Assembly: GCF_900176375.1 (NCBI RefSeq) | Contig: NZ_FWYF01000003.1 | Location: 620,001-684,000 of the forward strand | From: Reichenbachiella faecimaris | GTDB taxonomy: Bacteria; Bacteroidota; Bacteroidia; Cytophagales; Cyclobacteriaceae | Length of the DNA: 64,000 nucleotides | Direction: 5' to 3' | Shown: positions 1-9,925 of the stretch, piece after piece | Numbering within the stretch: the first letter of the stretch is position 1 | Layout of the letters: every line of letters begins with the position of its first letter | Notes under the pieces: generated by a model | What the model was told of the DNA's origin: nothing | What the model saw: the letters and a program-made list of their open reading frames with translations, nothing else | The model's database searches: none | Program-made: the position numbers and the translations under genes

Positions 1-1
1 A

Positions 2-1645
2 GATTATTCCAAATCTATTTATGCCTATTTTTTGATAGGTGAGATTTACTTCAAGCAGGCAAACTATGAGGAAGCCAAGTCATATTTGGGCCATTACCTT
101 TCTCGTGATAATACTGAGATACAAAAACGCAAACAGGCAGAGGTAATGGTCGACAATTGTCAGTTTGCACTGATGGCCATGGAGACTCCATTTGACTACA
201 ACATTCAAGTACTGCCAGATCATGCCAATTCGTTTGCCTTGCAATACTTTCCAGTTCTTTCGGTAGATCAGCAAAAGATATACTTTACGAGGAGGGAAGG
301 ACTCTCAGTTCAGCACGATGAGGATATATTCTTTAGCGATAGACAAGCTGACGGAGGCTGGTCTGTGCCTCAGTCTATTTCTGAAAACATCAATTCAGTT
401 TATAATGAAGGAGCAGCTTCATTGTCGGCTGACGGACGAATGTTGGTTTTTACCTCATGTGATGGGAGAAGAGGATACGGGAGTTGTGATATCTATGTGT
501 CTTACAAGGAGGGAAACAACTGGTCTGAGCCTGAGAACATGGGTAATATGATCAATTCGGCAGCCTGGGAAGCACAGCCTTCTTTGTCAGCAGATGGAAG
601 CACGGTTTATTTTGTTTCGAATAGGCAAGGAGGATTTGGGCGAAAGGATATTTGGTCATCGACCAAAAACAAGAAAGGAAAGTGGGGGGAAGCCGTAAAT
701 ATTGGAAAAAAAATTAATACAAATAAAGACGAAATTTCACCCTTTATTCATGCGAATGGGGAGTCAATTTACTATTCCTCAAATGGAAATATTGGTCTTG
801 GGGGACTGGATATTTATATGAGTGAAAAGACTGACTCGCTCTGGTCTGAACCTGTCAATTTAGGTTACCCTCTTAACGACGCGCATGACCAGGTCTCATT
901 GTATATATCGTCTGATGGAGAGAAAGGATACTACACGATAGAAAAAAAGGACAGGGGAAGTTTCGAGAGCAAATTGTACAGTTTTGACCTACCTGATAGC
1001 TTTCAGGTGTCGAGTAAAAGCTCCTATCTCAAAGGCACTGTGACTGATGCGGAAACTGGATCTCCTCTGAGTGCCGAAATAAAGTTGTATAAGCTTGATA
1101 ATGAAAAATTTTATTCTGAATTGAGCTCTGACAAAGAGTCAGGAGAATATACTGTTGTGCTATCTGAAAAAAACCAGTATGGCCTCTATGTGTCATCCAA
1201 AGGCTATCTATTTCAGGATTTTTCTTTTTCTTTTGATGAGATCAAAGTCTTTGATTCTAATTTATTGGATATAAAACTAGAGCCTGTGAAGATAGGAGCG
1301 ACCACTGTGCTTGGTAACATCTTTTTCGACTTCAACGAGTATACACTGCAACGATCTTCTATGTCTGAGCTCAAAGAAGTGTATGATTTTTTGAAACAAA
1401 ACCCCAATGTAAAGGTTGAAATTTCAGGGCATACTGACAACGTAGGAACTGCCGCATACAACCTTGAATTGTCTACTAAAAGAGCCAAATCTGTCTATGA
1501 TTTCTTGCTTTTCAAACGTATCAGAGCTGAGCAGATTTCTTATGTAGGCTATGGTCATGCTCATCCAGTAGCCCCCAATGATAATTTGGAAAACCAGTCC
1601 ATGAATAGGAGAATTGAGTTTAAAATTTCGGAAATTTCGAATTAA
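2..1645 (+). CDS. PorE-like TPR/PD40/OmpA outer-membrane-associated protein (5' end outside window)
   Basis: The reading frame is open from base 2, so the gene starts upstream of the window; an internal TTG at 32 is not a real start. Visible order: the end of a TPR helix pair (IYAYFLIGEIYFKQANYEEA), several PD40/WD40-like blades with the signature SxDGxxxxFxS (about residues 75-310), a carboxypeptidase-regulatory-like beta domain (TVTDAETGSPLSAEIKLYKL), and a C-terminal OmpA domain with FDFNEYTL, GHTDNVG and NRRIEF, which in this family binds peptidoglycan. TPR-WD40-CRD-OmpA is the order known for PorE of the type IX secretion system, but Bacteroidota carry many paralogues of this architecture, so a PorE role is only possible. 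PorP/SprF and type IX cargo genes lie elsewhere in the window. No terminator is evident before the next gene. Confidence 0.85.
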   Translation, partial: DYSKSIYAYFLIGEIYFKQANYEEAKSYLGHYLSRDNTEIQKRKQAEVMVDNCQFALMAMETPFDYNIQVLPDHANSFALQYFPVLSVDQQKIYFTRREGLSVQHDEDIFFSDRQADGGWSVPQSISENINSVYNEGAASLSADGRMLVFTSCDGRRGYGSCDIYVSYKEGNNWSEPENMGNMINSAAWEAQPSLSADGSTVYFVSNRQGGFGRKDIWSSTKNKKGKWGEAVNIGKKINTNKDEISPFIHANGESIYYSSNGNIGLGGLDIYMSEKTDSLWSEPVNLGYPLNDAHDQVSLYISSDGEKGYYTIEKKDRGSFESKLYSFDLPDSFQVSSKSSYLKGTVTDAETGSPLSAEIKLYKLDNEKFYSELSSDKESGEYTVVLSEKNQYGLYVSSKGYLFQDFSFSFDEIKVFDSNLLDIKLEPVKIGATTVLGNIFFDFNEYTLQRSSMSELKEVYDFLKQNPNVKVEISGHTDNVGTAAYNLELSTKRAKSVYDFLLFKRIRAEQISYVGYGHAHPVAPNDNLENQSMNRRIEFKISEISN

Positions 1646-1815
1646 TAGAAATTAAAATCTACAAGAAGACCCTTACACCCTATTATTACTTTTTTTAAAG
1701 CAAATGTCCGCTAAATAACCTTTTGATTTTTTTGTCTTAGTACCGTAAGGGTAAAAATGACCTGACCTTTTTAAAGGCCAGTTAAACATATTTTATCATT
1801 AAAAACTAAGACAAT

Positions 1816-4800
1816 ATGAGAAAACTACTACTAAGTATCATGTTGCTGTCTGCGCTCATTGGTGAGTCGTGGGCGCAAGATCGTACCGTGTCTGGTAAAG
1901 TCATCTCCGAGGAGGATGGATCTACCTTACCGGGCGTGACTGTTGTATTAAAAGGAACGGTCACAGGAACAACTACCGATTTGGATGGTAATTACAAATT
2001 ATCGATTCCAAGTGAAGGTGGAACGCTGGTTTATTCCTTTGTTGGTATGGCCGCACAAGAGGTTGAAATAGGACAACGAAGTGTAATTGACATTACTATG
2101 CTTCCAGATGCTCAGCAGCTGACAGAAGTGGTTGTTACTGCTGTGGGTATTGAGAGAAGTGCTAAAACACTGAGTTATTCAGTAACTGCTGTCAATAATG
2201 AAGAGTTGACAAAGACCAAAAGTACAACTCTATTGAACTCATTACAGGGTAAAGTGCCAGGTGCGCAAATCCAGACAGCGTCTGGAGCTCCAGGTTCTTC
2301 GCAAAAGATTCTGCTAAGGGGTATTTCTACGCTTGGTAATGGTGATGGTCAGCCACTTATTATTATCGATGGTATTCCGATGAACAATGGTCAGATGGGT
2401 ACTTTTGATGGACAAACCTCATTAGGAGATGCTGGAGCCTTTTCTGAAGTTACGGATGCAGGTAATGGTATTTCTACCTTGGAGCCTGAGAACATTGAAA
2501 GTGTAAGTGTTTTGAAAGGAATTTCGGCGGCTGCACTTTATGGTTCTGCTGCAGGTAATGGTGCCATTATTATTACGACCAAAAGTGGTAAAGGCGCTGC
2601 TTCACAAGGAAGATCACAAGTGACTTTCTCTTCATCATATATGATGGAATCACCGTTAAGGATACCAAAAGTACAAACCGTATTTGGTTTAGGCCAGTTG
2701 GGTGAAAATGTATTCTACAACAATGACCAAGAGACTTGGGGTGAGCCTTATGATGGTGTATCTAGACCATATTCTCAAGTGGTGGGTGATCAGCAATTGT
2801 GGAAGCCTTATGTGGCGACTCCTCAATCAATGAGAAATGCATTTGATTTAGGAAGTGCCTTCAAAAACACAATTACTTTTTCTGGTGGCAATGATATGAC
2901 AAATTTCTTTGCGTCTTATTCTTTCTTGGATCAAAAAGGTATTGTGCCTTACACAGGACTTAAAAGACACAATTTGAAGTTGACTGGTGGTTCTAAGATG
3001 AAAAATAATATTTCTATCAAAGGGTCAGTTGAGTATACCAAAACATATCAGGATGGTAGCCCACAAGGATTTGGTGGTAACTCTGATGCTGGTTTTTATG
3101 CAAACTTGTTAAGAACCTCTTCGGATTTGAATACTGAAGAAGCGAAAGATTTCAACAATCCATTTTATGACATTGCTGGATATTTTACGCCATTTAATTC
3201 AAACCCATTTAGAGCAGCTGCTACGCGTGAAGATTTAACAGATTGGAATCGTGTGAATGGATTTGTAGAATTGGGCTATCAGCCATTTGATGTTCTGAAT
3301 TTCACAATAAGAGCTGGAGCTGATTTGAGTGATAGAGAATTAGAGCAATGGAGACCTATTGAGTTTGCAGGTGCACCTAATAACATCAACAGACCCGGTA
3401 CTATAAGAGTGGCCAACAGTAAAACTTCACAGTTCAATTTGGATGCGATTACCACATTCAATAAGAATTTGACTGAAGATTTGAGCTTAACTGTTCTTGC
3501 TGGATTGAATGTGAGAGACAATAGAGCCGAAACTACTACGGCACAGCAACCTGCTTTAGGTATTGCTGGTTTTAGAAGTTTGAATAATGCGAGTGCACCT
3601 CCAATTGTTGCACAAGGCTTTGCGCAAAGAAGGTTGGTTGGTGCTTATGGACAAGCTTCCTTAGGGTTCAAAAATACTTACCACTTAGAGTTTACTGCTA
3701 GAAATGACTGGTCTTCTACTTTACCTGTAGATGCTAACTCATTTTTCTACTGGTCTACTGCCGCTAACGTGATTGTCTCTGAACTCATTGATTTAGGGCC
3801 AATTAATTCATTGAAATTAAGAGGTGCTTACTCTCAAGTGGGTAATGATGCACAGCCTTATAACACAAGTTCAACCTTCATAGTTGGTCTAGATCCAAAC
3901 ATTAACTCACAACGATCTGCAGCATATCCATATACTGGATTTGTAGGAGCTCGAGCTAGTAATACTGTAGGGAATCCTACTCTGAAGCCAGAAACTACTA
4001 AAGGTTTTGAAATAGGTGCAGAGATGGGAATCCTAAATGAGAGAATCAGCTTTGATGTAGCTTATTATGATCAATTGTCTGAAGATCAAATCCAGCCAGT
4101 TGCTGTTCCAAATACTACTGGATTTACTACTAGAATTTTGAACGCAGGGTCGATCAGAAATAAAGGTGTTGAAATGGTATTAACTGCTGTACCTGTGGAG
4201 GGAGAATTTACCTGGACAGTGAGTATGAACTATACTAAAAACAAGAACATAGTAGAGGAGATCGCTCCAGGTTTGGATAAAGTAAACCTTGGTGGTATTA
4301 CTTCAGGGGGCGCTGCTATGAATATTGTTGCAATTCCAGGAGAACCTTTCGGCTTGTTTGAATATACAACTTATCAAAGAGATCCAAATGGTAATTTGAT
4401 TGTAGATGCTAACGGACGTCCTCAGTTTGATAATGATGGTAACGTGTCTGATGGTAGATCAATTCAGCCTGATTTTACAGCTGGGATAAGTAATACTTTT
4501 GGTTACAAAGGACTTAGATTATCTATGAACTTCCAGGGTCAAAGCGGGGGTAGTTTCTATTCTGCAACTTTCGCACAGTTTGAAACTCCAGGAAAATCTC
4601 ATTCTACCACTTATAACATGAGACATCCATGGATTGTACCAGGATCTGTTTTGGATAATGGTGATGGTACTTATTCTCCAAACACTACGAATTTTGTTAC
4701 TGATGCGAACCAGTACTGGAACAACAGAACAATTGAAGACTATTTGCTTGATGCAAGTTATATCAAGTTGAGAGAGCTTTCTTTGAGCTATGATCTTCCT

Positions 4801-5013
4801 ACTCGTTGGTTTGAAAATACACCAATCAGATCGCTTAACGTCGCTGCTATAGGTAGTAATTTATTCTTGTGGACACCTAGCGAAAACGTATATGCAGATC
4901 CTGAGCAAGCGCTAGGATTTGGTATTGGTAATGCATCAAGTGTACCAGGGTTTGAATACGCTCCAATTCCATCTACAAGATCGTACGGTTTTTCTTTGAG
5001 AGCTACACTTTAA
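1816..5013 (+). CDS. SusC/RagA-family TonB-linked outer membrane transporter
   Basis: This 1065-residue protein has a signal peptide ending near ESWAQ, an N-terminal carboxypeptidase-D-regulatory-like domain (about residues 22-110, VSGKVISEEDGSTLPGVTVV), a TonB plug with RGISTLGNGDGQPLIIIDGI, then a long beta-barrel with many aromatic strand ends and a C-terminal RSYGFSLRATL strand. Length and architecture are typical of SusC. It forms a gated barrel that, with the SusD lipoprotein encoded 12 bp downstream, imports oligomeric substrates using TonB energy. ATG 1816 is the natural start. The 170-bp leader carries an imperfect inverted repeat (1762-1781). No glycosidase, sulfatase or sigma/anti-sigma pair adjoins it, so the substrate cannot be read from context. 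Confidence 0.95.
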   Translation: MRKLLLSIMLLSALIGESWAQDRTVSGKVISEEDGSTLPGVTVVLKGTVTGTTTDLDGNYKLSIPSEGGTLVYSFVGMAAQEVEIGQRSVIDITMLPDAQQLTEVVVTAVGIERSAKTLSYSVTAVNNEELTKTKSTTLLNSLQGKVPGAQIQTASGAPGSSQKILLRGISTLGNGDGQPLIIIDGIPMNNGQMGTFDGQTSLGDAGAFSEVTDAGNGISTLEPENIESVSVLKGISAAALYGSAAGNGAIIITTKSGKGAASQGRSQVTFSSSYMMESPLRIPKVQTVFGLGQLGENVFYNNDQETWGEPYDGVSRPYSQVVGDQQLWKPYVATPQSMRNAFDLGSAFKNTITFSGGNDMTNFFASYSFLDQKGIVPYTGLKRHNLKLTGGSKMKNNISIKGSVEYTKTYQDGSPQGFGGNSDAGFYANLLRTSSDLNTEEAKDFNNPFYDIAGYFTPFNSNPFRAAATREDLTDWNRVNGFVELGYQPFDVLNFTIRAGADLSDRELEQWRPIEFAGAPNNINRPGTIRVANSKTSQFNLDAITTFNKNLTEDLSLTVLAGLNVRDNRAETTTAQQPALGIAGFRSLNNASAPPIVAQGFAQRRLVGAYGQASLGFKNTYHLEFTARNDWSSTLPVDANSFFYWSTAANVIVSELIDLGPINSLKLRGAYSQVGNDAQPYNTSSTFIVGLDPNINSQRSAAYPYTGFVGARASNTVGNPTLKPETTKGFEIGAEMGILNERISFDVAYYDQLSEDQIQPVAVPNTTGFTTRILNAGSIRNKGVEMVLTAVPVEGEFTWTVSMNYTKNKNIVEEIAPGLDKVNLGGITSGGAAMNIVAIPGEPFGLFEYTTYQRDPNGNLIVDANGRPQFDNDGNVSDGRSIQPDFTAGISNTFGYKGLRLSMNFQGQSGGSFYSATFAQFETPGKSHSTTYNMRHPWIVPGSVLDNGDGTYSPNTTNFVTDANQYWNNRTIEDYLLDASYIKLRELSLSYDLPTRWFENTPIRSLNVAAIGSNLFLWTPSENVYADPEQALGFGIGNASSVPGFEYAPIPSTRSYGFSLRATL

Positions 5014-5025
5014 ATTTTTAATAAG

Positions 5026-6519
5026 ATGAAGAAATATATAAATAAGCTAATGATCGTTTTGGCCACTTTTGGTTTAATGGCCTTAGGTGCATGCGATGAT
5101 TATTTGGATATAAATAATGACCCTACACAGGTCGTAGATCCGGATCCTAATTTTACTTTGACTTCTGGGATCATTGATATAGCATATTTTCATACGGATG
5201 CCTATGGCTTGGCAGCAAGTTATTGGGTGCAGTACGTTACTCAGGCTGGAAATGTGGCAGGCGTGACAGCTCAAGATCAGTATCAGGTATTGCCAGGGGA
5301 TAATGCTTATCAGAGAGATTTTAATGGATTGTATTCGGGTCCTATTCAGGATTTGGTTTACACATCAGAAGAAGGATTGGTAAGGGATCAGACTAATGTC
5401 GCAGCTATCGCTGAATTGGTAAAAGCCTACACCTTTCATTCGTTGGTAGACATGTTTGATCAGGTTCCTTATGCACAGGCAAATAAAATCGATGAATTTC
5501 CTAATCCAGTTTATGATGATGGTCAGGATATTTACGATGATTTAATTATCAAGATAGATGCAGCTATAGATGCTATTGACCCACTTTCTATTGAAGCTGT
5601 TACCGGTGATATTATCTTCGGAGGTAACATGAATCGCTGGGTGGAATTTGCGAATACATTGAAGCTCAAAATCTATTTAAGACAGACTGAAGCGCGCACA
5701 AGTGTGGCTCAATCTGGTGTTGAATCCTTGGATGGAGAGGCATTTTTAAGCTCAGATGCTTTGATGGCATTTGATCAATCAAATCCTTCAAATAGACATC
5801 CTGCAGAATTGGCAGATATTGGCACTCAGTCTTTTAATGCAGCTAGTGGGACTATTGGTAATCATATGTTAAATACAAATGACCCAAGAATAGACGTTTA
5901 TTTTAGACGGCCAATAGATACTACTGATGATCCAGCACCTGCTGTTATTCCTCATCAATTTATTGATCAGGCGAATGGTCCAAATGTGACTGGCCCGGAT
6001 GCAGGTTTGAGCTATTACTCTGCCAGAGGGGATTATATGATTGGGACAGGTTCAGCTTTTCCTTATTTCACTGCTACTGAGTCAAGCTTTTTGCAAGCTG
6101 AGGCAGCATTGAGAGGATGGATTACCACGGGTACTGCTCAGGAATTTTATGAGCAGGGCATCAGGGATTCATTTGCAAGTGCTGGTCTTTCTGGAGCTGA
6201 CGCATGGATAGCGGCAGAAGCACCATATCCAACAGGTGGAACGTTCGATGCGCAATTAGAGGCGATTATGACAGCGAAGTGGATAGCATTAATCCGTCAG
6301 CCACTTGAAATGTGGAATGAGTGGAAAAGAACAGGTTATCCTTCGACAACACCTGCTACTCCAGTAGCTGGTCAAGTGTATATTGATCCAAGTCCAGCAA
6401 GTCTATTGCCAGCAGGAGAGTTTGCGTTGAGATTTCCTCCTACTTTGACAGAAGCTACTTTGAATGAAAATACTCCTGATGTGGTTTCATTGTCAACGCC
6501 AGTATGGTGGGACATGTAA
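5026..6519 (+). CDS. SusD/RagB-family nutrient-binding lipoprotein
   Basis: A 497-residue lipoprotein with signal peptide and lipobox LGAC (Cys23) followed by DDYLDINNDP, the N-terminal hallmark of SusD-like proteins. The middle contains the TPR-like helical region with KAYTFHSLVDMFDQVPY and NRWVEFANTLKLKIYLRQ, and the C-terminal part has EAIMTAKWIALIRQPLEMWNEWKRTGYP. It is expected to sit on the cell surface as the lid of the SusC barrel encoded just upstream. The 12-bp gap and shared direction indicate one operon. The closest visible type is the SusD-like subgroup that goes with short accessory lipoproteins rather than classical starch SusD. Confidence 0.93.
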   Translation: MKKYINKLMIVLATFGLMALGACDDYLDINNDPTQVVDPDPNFTLTSGIIDIAYFHTDAYGLAASYWVQYVTQAGNVAGVTAQDQYQVLPGDNAYQRDFNGLYSGPIQDLVYTSEEGLVRDQTNVAAIAELVKAYTFHSLVDMFDQVPYAQANKIDEFPNPVYDDGQDIYDDLIIKIDAAIDAIDPLSIEAVTGDIIFGGNMNRWVEFANTLKLKIYLRQTEARTSVAQSGVESLDGEAFLSSDALMAFDQSNPSNRHPAELADIGTQSFNAASGTIGNHMLNTNDPRIDVYFRRPIDTTDDPAPAVIPHQFIDQANGPNVTGPDAGLSYYSARGDYMIGTGSAFPYFTATESSFLQAEAALRGWITTGTAQEFYEQGIRDSFASAGLSGADAWIAAEAPYPTGGTFDAQLEAIMTAKWIALIRQPLEMWNEWKRTGYPSTTPATPVAGQVYIDPSPASLLPAGEFALRFPPTLTEATLNENTPDVVSLSTPVWWDM

Positions 6520-6548
6520 GGTGAACTTTTAATCTTAAATGAATAAAA

Positions 6549-7271
6549 ATGAAAAATTTGAAATATATATTATTGGCTATTCTTCCAGTAGTGCTTCTTT
6601 CGAGTTGTGCTGAAGATATGCCAACCGGTGAGCTGATTACATACCCTACCATTGTATTTACGGGGGAGAATACAGTTACATTGGCTCCAGGAGAGACTTA
6701 TGTGGAACCAGGTGTAGATGCTTTTCAAGGTGATGCAGTACTTCCGCTAGAAACATCTGTAACGTCTAGATACAGAGGGTATTCAGGATCTGAGGTAGGG
6801 TCTGATCCTGATGTGTACTATGTGAATTATACTGCAACAAATGCAGATGGTTTTGTTGGTACCGCTGCACGTACAGTTATCGTACCGCCAATTGCTGGTG
6901 ATATGGTGACTGATCTTTCTGGAATGTACACAGCAACAACTACCAGAATAGGTGGTGAAAGCTATAGCGGCATGCAAGTGATGATTTGGCCAGAAGGAGG
7001 AAATACTTTTGGTATTTCTTGTAATATTGGCCATTTCTATGCGGATGGACGTGCATTTGGTACGGCGGATAATCTTTATCTAGGTGCTGGAAGTACCATC
7101 ACAGTTAATGCACCAGGTGATTATACATTCACTTCTGGTTTTTTTGCAGGCTTCGGAATCAATTTTACTATCACTAGCATGACGGTAAATGCAGCTACCA
7201 AAACCATAACCTGGTCAGGTGAAGGTAACTTTGCCAATTCGGTTTGGGACGTGGTTGCAGTTCAACAATAA
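6549..7271 (+). CDS. Lipoprotein with DUF5012/BT_2262-like domain
   Basis: This 240-residue protein has a signal peptide and lipobox LLSSC (Cys20). After it comes an Ig-like segment (about residues 30-115) beginning TYPTIVFTGENTVTLAPGETY and containing VYYVNYTATNADG, as in the DUF5011/5012 Ig-like domains that follow SusC/SusD genes, then a beta-rich C-terminal domain (DLSGMYTATTTRI to FANSVWDVVAV) that resembles the BT_2262 fold. It lies 29 bp after susD and is probably a surface-exposed accessory binding protein of the same uptake system. Assignment to the family is by sequence pattern and context; ligand unknown. Confidence 0.75.
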   Translation: MKNLKYILLAILPVVLLSSCAEDMPTGELITYPTIVFTGENTVTLAPGETYVEPGVDAFQGDAVLPLETSVTSRYRGYSGSEVGSDPDVYYVNYTATNADGFVGTAARTVIVPPIAGDMVTDLSGMYTATTTRIGGESYSGMQVMIWPEGGNTFGISCNIGHFYADGRAFGTADNLYLGAGSTITVNAPGDYTFTSGFFAGFGINFTITSMTVNAATKTITWSGEGNFANSVWDVVAVQQ

Positions 7272-7289
7272 TTTAAAAGGACAATTAAT

Positions 7290-8135
7290 ATGAAAACGAT
7301 ATATAAATATAATTTAGCTATTATTTGCGCCTTGTTCTTGATCACTTCATGTGAGATAGATGATGGGGATGATCGAGATGTAGAGTTTACGCCTAAATTA
7401 GGTACAGCTACTGTGAACTTAATCAACGCAATAACATCTGCGGATGAACTTGAGGCTCAGGGATTTCCAATTAATGGAGTAGACTTATGGGTGGATGAGA
7501 CGAAACATGGACAGAATATGCAGTTAGGAGATATTCTTACTGTAGAACATGATTTTCCTCAGGGAAGTATGTTTAGAGCTGTACATGGTGATCAGTCACC
7601 AACGTACCTTACTAACTCAGTGACTTCGTATCATACCATTTTTGCGTCTAATACGGCCTCGGCTATGCTTCCTGCTGATCACAATGTGCCTTTGCAGGGA
7701 CAGCTGAAGGATGGGGCTTCTTATACTGCTATATACTTTGATTTTGGTGGTTTGAGTCATGACTACCCAGCAGTTCAGCTGGTAGAGGATGACTTGACTG
7801 CTCCTACAGGGGGTAATGCCAAAATAAGGTTCGTTAATGCTGCAGGTGGTGAATGTTGGAATAACAGTTGTGTAACTACTTTTATGCTTGGAACTACAAA
7901 CTTAGGAACCGCTATTTGGGGGCCATTTGGAGGTGCTTTAACAGATTTTGTCGAAGTTTCGGCTGGTTCATTGAGTATTGAAACGCTTGATGGAGATGGA
8001 GCTTCTTACTTTACAGGTTCAGTAAATGTTGCTTCTGGTGGCGTTTATACCATTGTATTTTCTGGTAATGAGGGCTATGGTGATAGCCCAACTGTGACAC
8101 CAGAACCAAATAAATATACAGTTCTTCAACATTAA
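7290..8135 (+). CDS. DUF4397-like accessory lipoprotein of the SusCD operon
   Basis: A 281-residue lipoprotein (LITSC, Cys21). Two beta domains are visible, each beginning with a strand typical of DUF4397 (GTATVNLINAITSADEL and NAKIRFVNAAGGECW), separated by a DGASYTAIYFDFGG strand that also fits that family. The C-terminal half has cysteines in GECWNNSC that could form a disulphide. It is the last gene of the SusC-SusD operon: 18 bp separate it from the preceding gene and a strong terminator follows 22 bp after its stop. A role in surface capture of the transported molecule is inferred from position only. Confidence 0.6.
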   Translation: MKTIYKYNLAIICALFLITSCEIDDGDDRDVEFTPKLGTATVNLINAITSADELEAQGFPINGVDLWVDETKHGQNMQLGDILTVEHDFPQGSMFRAVHGDQSPTYLTNSVTSYHTIFASNTASAMLPADHNVPLQGQLKDGASYTAIYFDFGGLSHDYPAVQLVEDDLTAPTGGNAKIRFVNAAGGECWNNSCVTTFMLGTTNLGTAIWGPFGGALTDFVEVSAGSLSIETLDGDGASYFTGSVNVASGGVYTIVFSGNEGYGDSPTVTPEPNKYTVLQH

Positions 8136-8156
8136 TAATTGATTTTAATATGAATG

Positions 8157-8185
8157 AAAGGCTCGCTGATCAGCGAGCCTTTTTT
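8157..8185 (+). terminator. Rho-independent terminator of the SusCD operon
   Basis: A perfect inverted repeat GGCTCGCTGA/TCAGCGAGCC (8160-8179), flanked by AAA on the left and a run of six T (8180-8185) on the right, begins 22 bp after the last gene of the operon. The flanking A/T runs let it act in both directions. Confidence 0.9.
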
Positions 8186-8342
8186 GTGTATATTTTTGAT
8201 AACCAATCATATGGAAGTGCTTCTGATTGCTTATCTGGAATTGAAGGTGTTGAGTATTAGATGAGAAACCTCGAACCGTGAAATACTAAAAAAATGAACG
8301 CTGCCATTTTTGAAAATGAGATTTCTTTGTTGTTAGGCTCTC

Positions 8343-8380
8343 AAAAAAAACATAGCGCTCATGGTTTTGTTAGCGCTGTT
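8343..8380 (-). terminator. Rho-independent terminator for the alpha/beta hydrolase gene
   Basis: Read on the minus strand, an AGCGCT...AGCGCT stem with outer AAC/GTT pairs is followed by eight T (complement of the A run 8343-8350). It lies about 35 bp beyond the stop of the gene at 8416 and separates the converging transcripts. Confidence 0.75.
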
Positions 8381-8415
8381 ATTATTTAAAATCATTGCCA
8401 AATAGTGAGCGTTAC

Positions 8416-9840
8416 CTACTCATATAGATAAGTGTACTGGTCGCGAAGACCATTGAACATAGGATATTGCTGAATTTTAAGTAACAATTCATCGTTAATT
8501 TTCTTGGCCTTCTTGAGATAAGAAATGGCCTTGTCCTTTTGATTGTACTGTGCACAGTATATGGCCTGATTCCACAAAAACCAAATTGAATTTGGATAGA
8601 GATATAAATTGAGTTCGTGCATGGATAGAATCAATTCCACATTATTAAAGGCCTTAGCTCCTTGCACTTGATTATGTACTTGACCTCTTAAGAAATCGAT
8701 CAGTCGAGCCGCCGAAAGTCCTTTTGAGTTGTCTAGGCTCACTTTATTGCTTATTTGACCTATTTCACTTTTCCACCATCGCAAAGAATATTGCCCGGAG
8801 TCAGGGTCAAAACCTGGTCTAAAAAAGTAGGATCTGAATTCGTTTAAAGCTTTTACCAATGCAATTTGTTCTTCTTCCTCGTTTTGCAATATTTTTTCTT
8901 CTTGCTTGATGGCTTTGTCGAGTTTTTTTTCTGATTCTATAGCTAAGATTTTCTCATTTATAATTGAATTGTTGATGTCCTTGAAATTCTTCAAAATGGC
9001 CTGATAACTTTTCTGTTTTTCTACGTTAGACATCGCTTGAGTGGTATCTAAATATTGAGTCCTAAGATTCATATAAGAATTCAATTTCGTGGATTGATTC
9101 TTTTTAATATTATACTCCAGAAGCCCTAAATGCCATTGGATAGCTTGATCATATATTTCTTTTGGTGGCCATTGATGTGCCGCATGGTAGATAATTAATT
9201 CATTCTTGACTCCCAGTTCATCAAGCGTTTGTTGAAACCTCGTGTGCTCTAAATAATTCATGTCTTGGTTGCCTACTATTCCAACGTATGGAGTCGCATA
9301 AGTTTGTGCATCAAATAATGCACCATCACCCCTAGGGCCTGCTACAGCTATTACTCCAGTGATACTGGAATCGTTTTGAGCAACTAACTGTGAAAATCTG
9401 CCACCTCCAGAAAATCCACTGGTGAATTGCCTTTTCGCATCAAGTTTGAGCCTGATGTTGACATCCTCTGACATATTTTGATAGGCTTTTTCGTTGATAA
9501 CTATCGGACCATTCCTAGAGTTGTAAGAACAGGCCAATAGTAATCCATATTTTTCTGCAAGGTCTTTGTAAAGCCTCAATGGAAGCTTGGCCCTGGCTGC
9601 AGGCTCAAAAAAATATATGATTGGCCATGATTCGGAATCATCATAAGAAGATGGGATATAAACTGCATAATATTGCTCCTTATCATTTTTGCAGTAAATA
9701 GAATCCATGATCGATCCTGGGGTTATTTCAGTCGGATTTTCTTTTTTTGGTTTGCATGTGGCTACAAATGTGAAAATCAGCAGGCATACCTGACATAAAA
9801 TGATTAAGGTACCTAGTCTTTTGAATTGTTGTGCTTTCAT
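8416..9840 (-). CDS. Secreted alpha/beta hydrolase with helical C-terminal extension
   Basis: A 474-residue protein with an N-terminal hydrophobic segment (about residues 9-29) ending VATC, a weak lipobox; it is therefore exported and perhaps lipidated. Residues 45-240 form an alpha/beta hydrolase (dienelactone hydrolase/PHB depolymerase type) with nucleophile elbow GFSGGG (Ser144), acid GNQD (Asp193) and base HAAHQW (His222). The remaining ~230 residues are helical and charged, with a last TPR-like repeat (NQAIYCAQYNQKDKAISYLKKAKKIN). Substrate is not evident. It stands alone between the SusCD operon and the DUF4249 operon, with its own terminator. Confidence 0.75.
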   Translation of the reverse strand: MKAQQFKRLGTLIILCQVCLLIFTFVATCKPKKENPTEITPGSIMDSIYCKNDKEQYYAVYIPSSYDDSESWPIIYFFEPAARAKLPLRLYKDLAEKYGLLLACSYNSRNGPIVINEKAYQNMSEDVNIRLKLDAKRQFTSGFSGGGRFSQLVAQNDSSITGVIAVAGPRGDGALFDAQTYATPYVGIVGNQDMNYLEHTRFQQTLDELGVKNELIIYHAAHQWPPKEIYDQAIQWHLGLLEYNIKKNQSTKLNSYMNLRTQYLDTTQAMSNVEKQKSYQAILKNFKDINNSIINEKILAIESEKKLDKAIKQEEKILQNEEEEQIALVKALNEFRSYFFRPGFDPDSGQYSLRWWKSEIGQISNKVSLDNSKGLSAARLIDFLRGQVHNQVQGAKAFNNVELILSMHELNLYLYPNSIWFLWNQAIYCAQYNQKDKAISYLKKAKKINDELLLKIQQYPMFNGLRDQYTYLYE

Positions 9841-9925
9841 AGCTAATGAACATCAATCGACTTTTTATCACTTATCTGACATAGGGATAAATTGAATGAT
9901 TGTAACCTAGCTGACACGCCATTTC

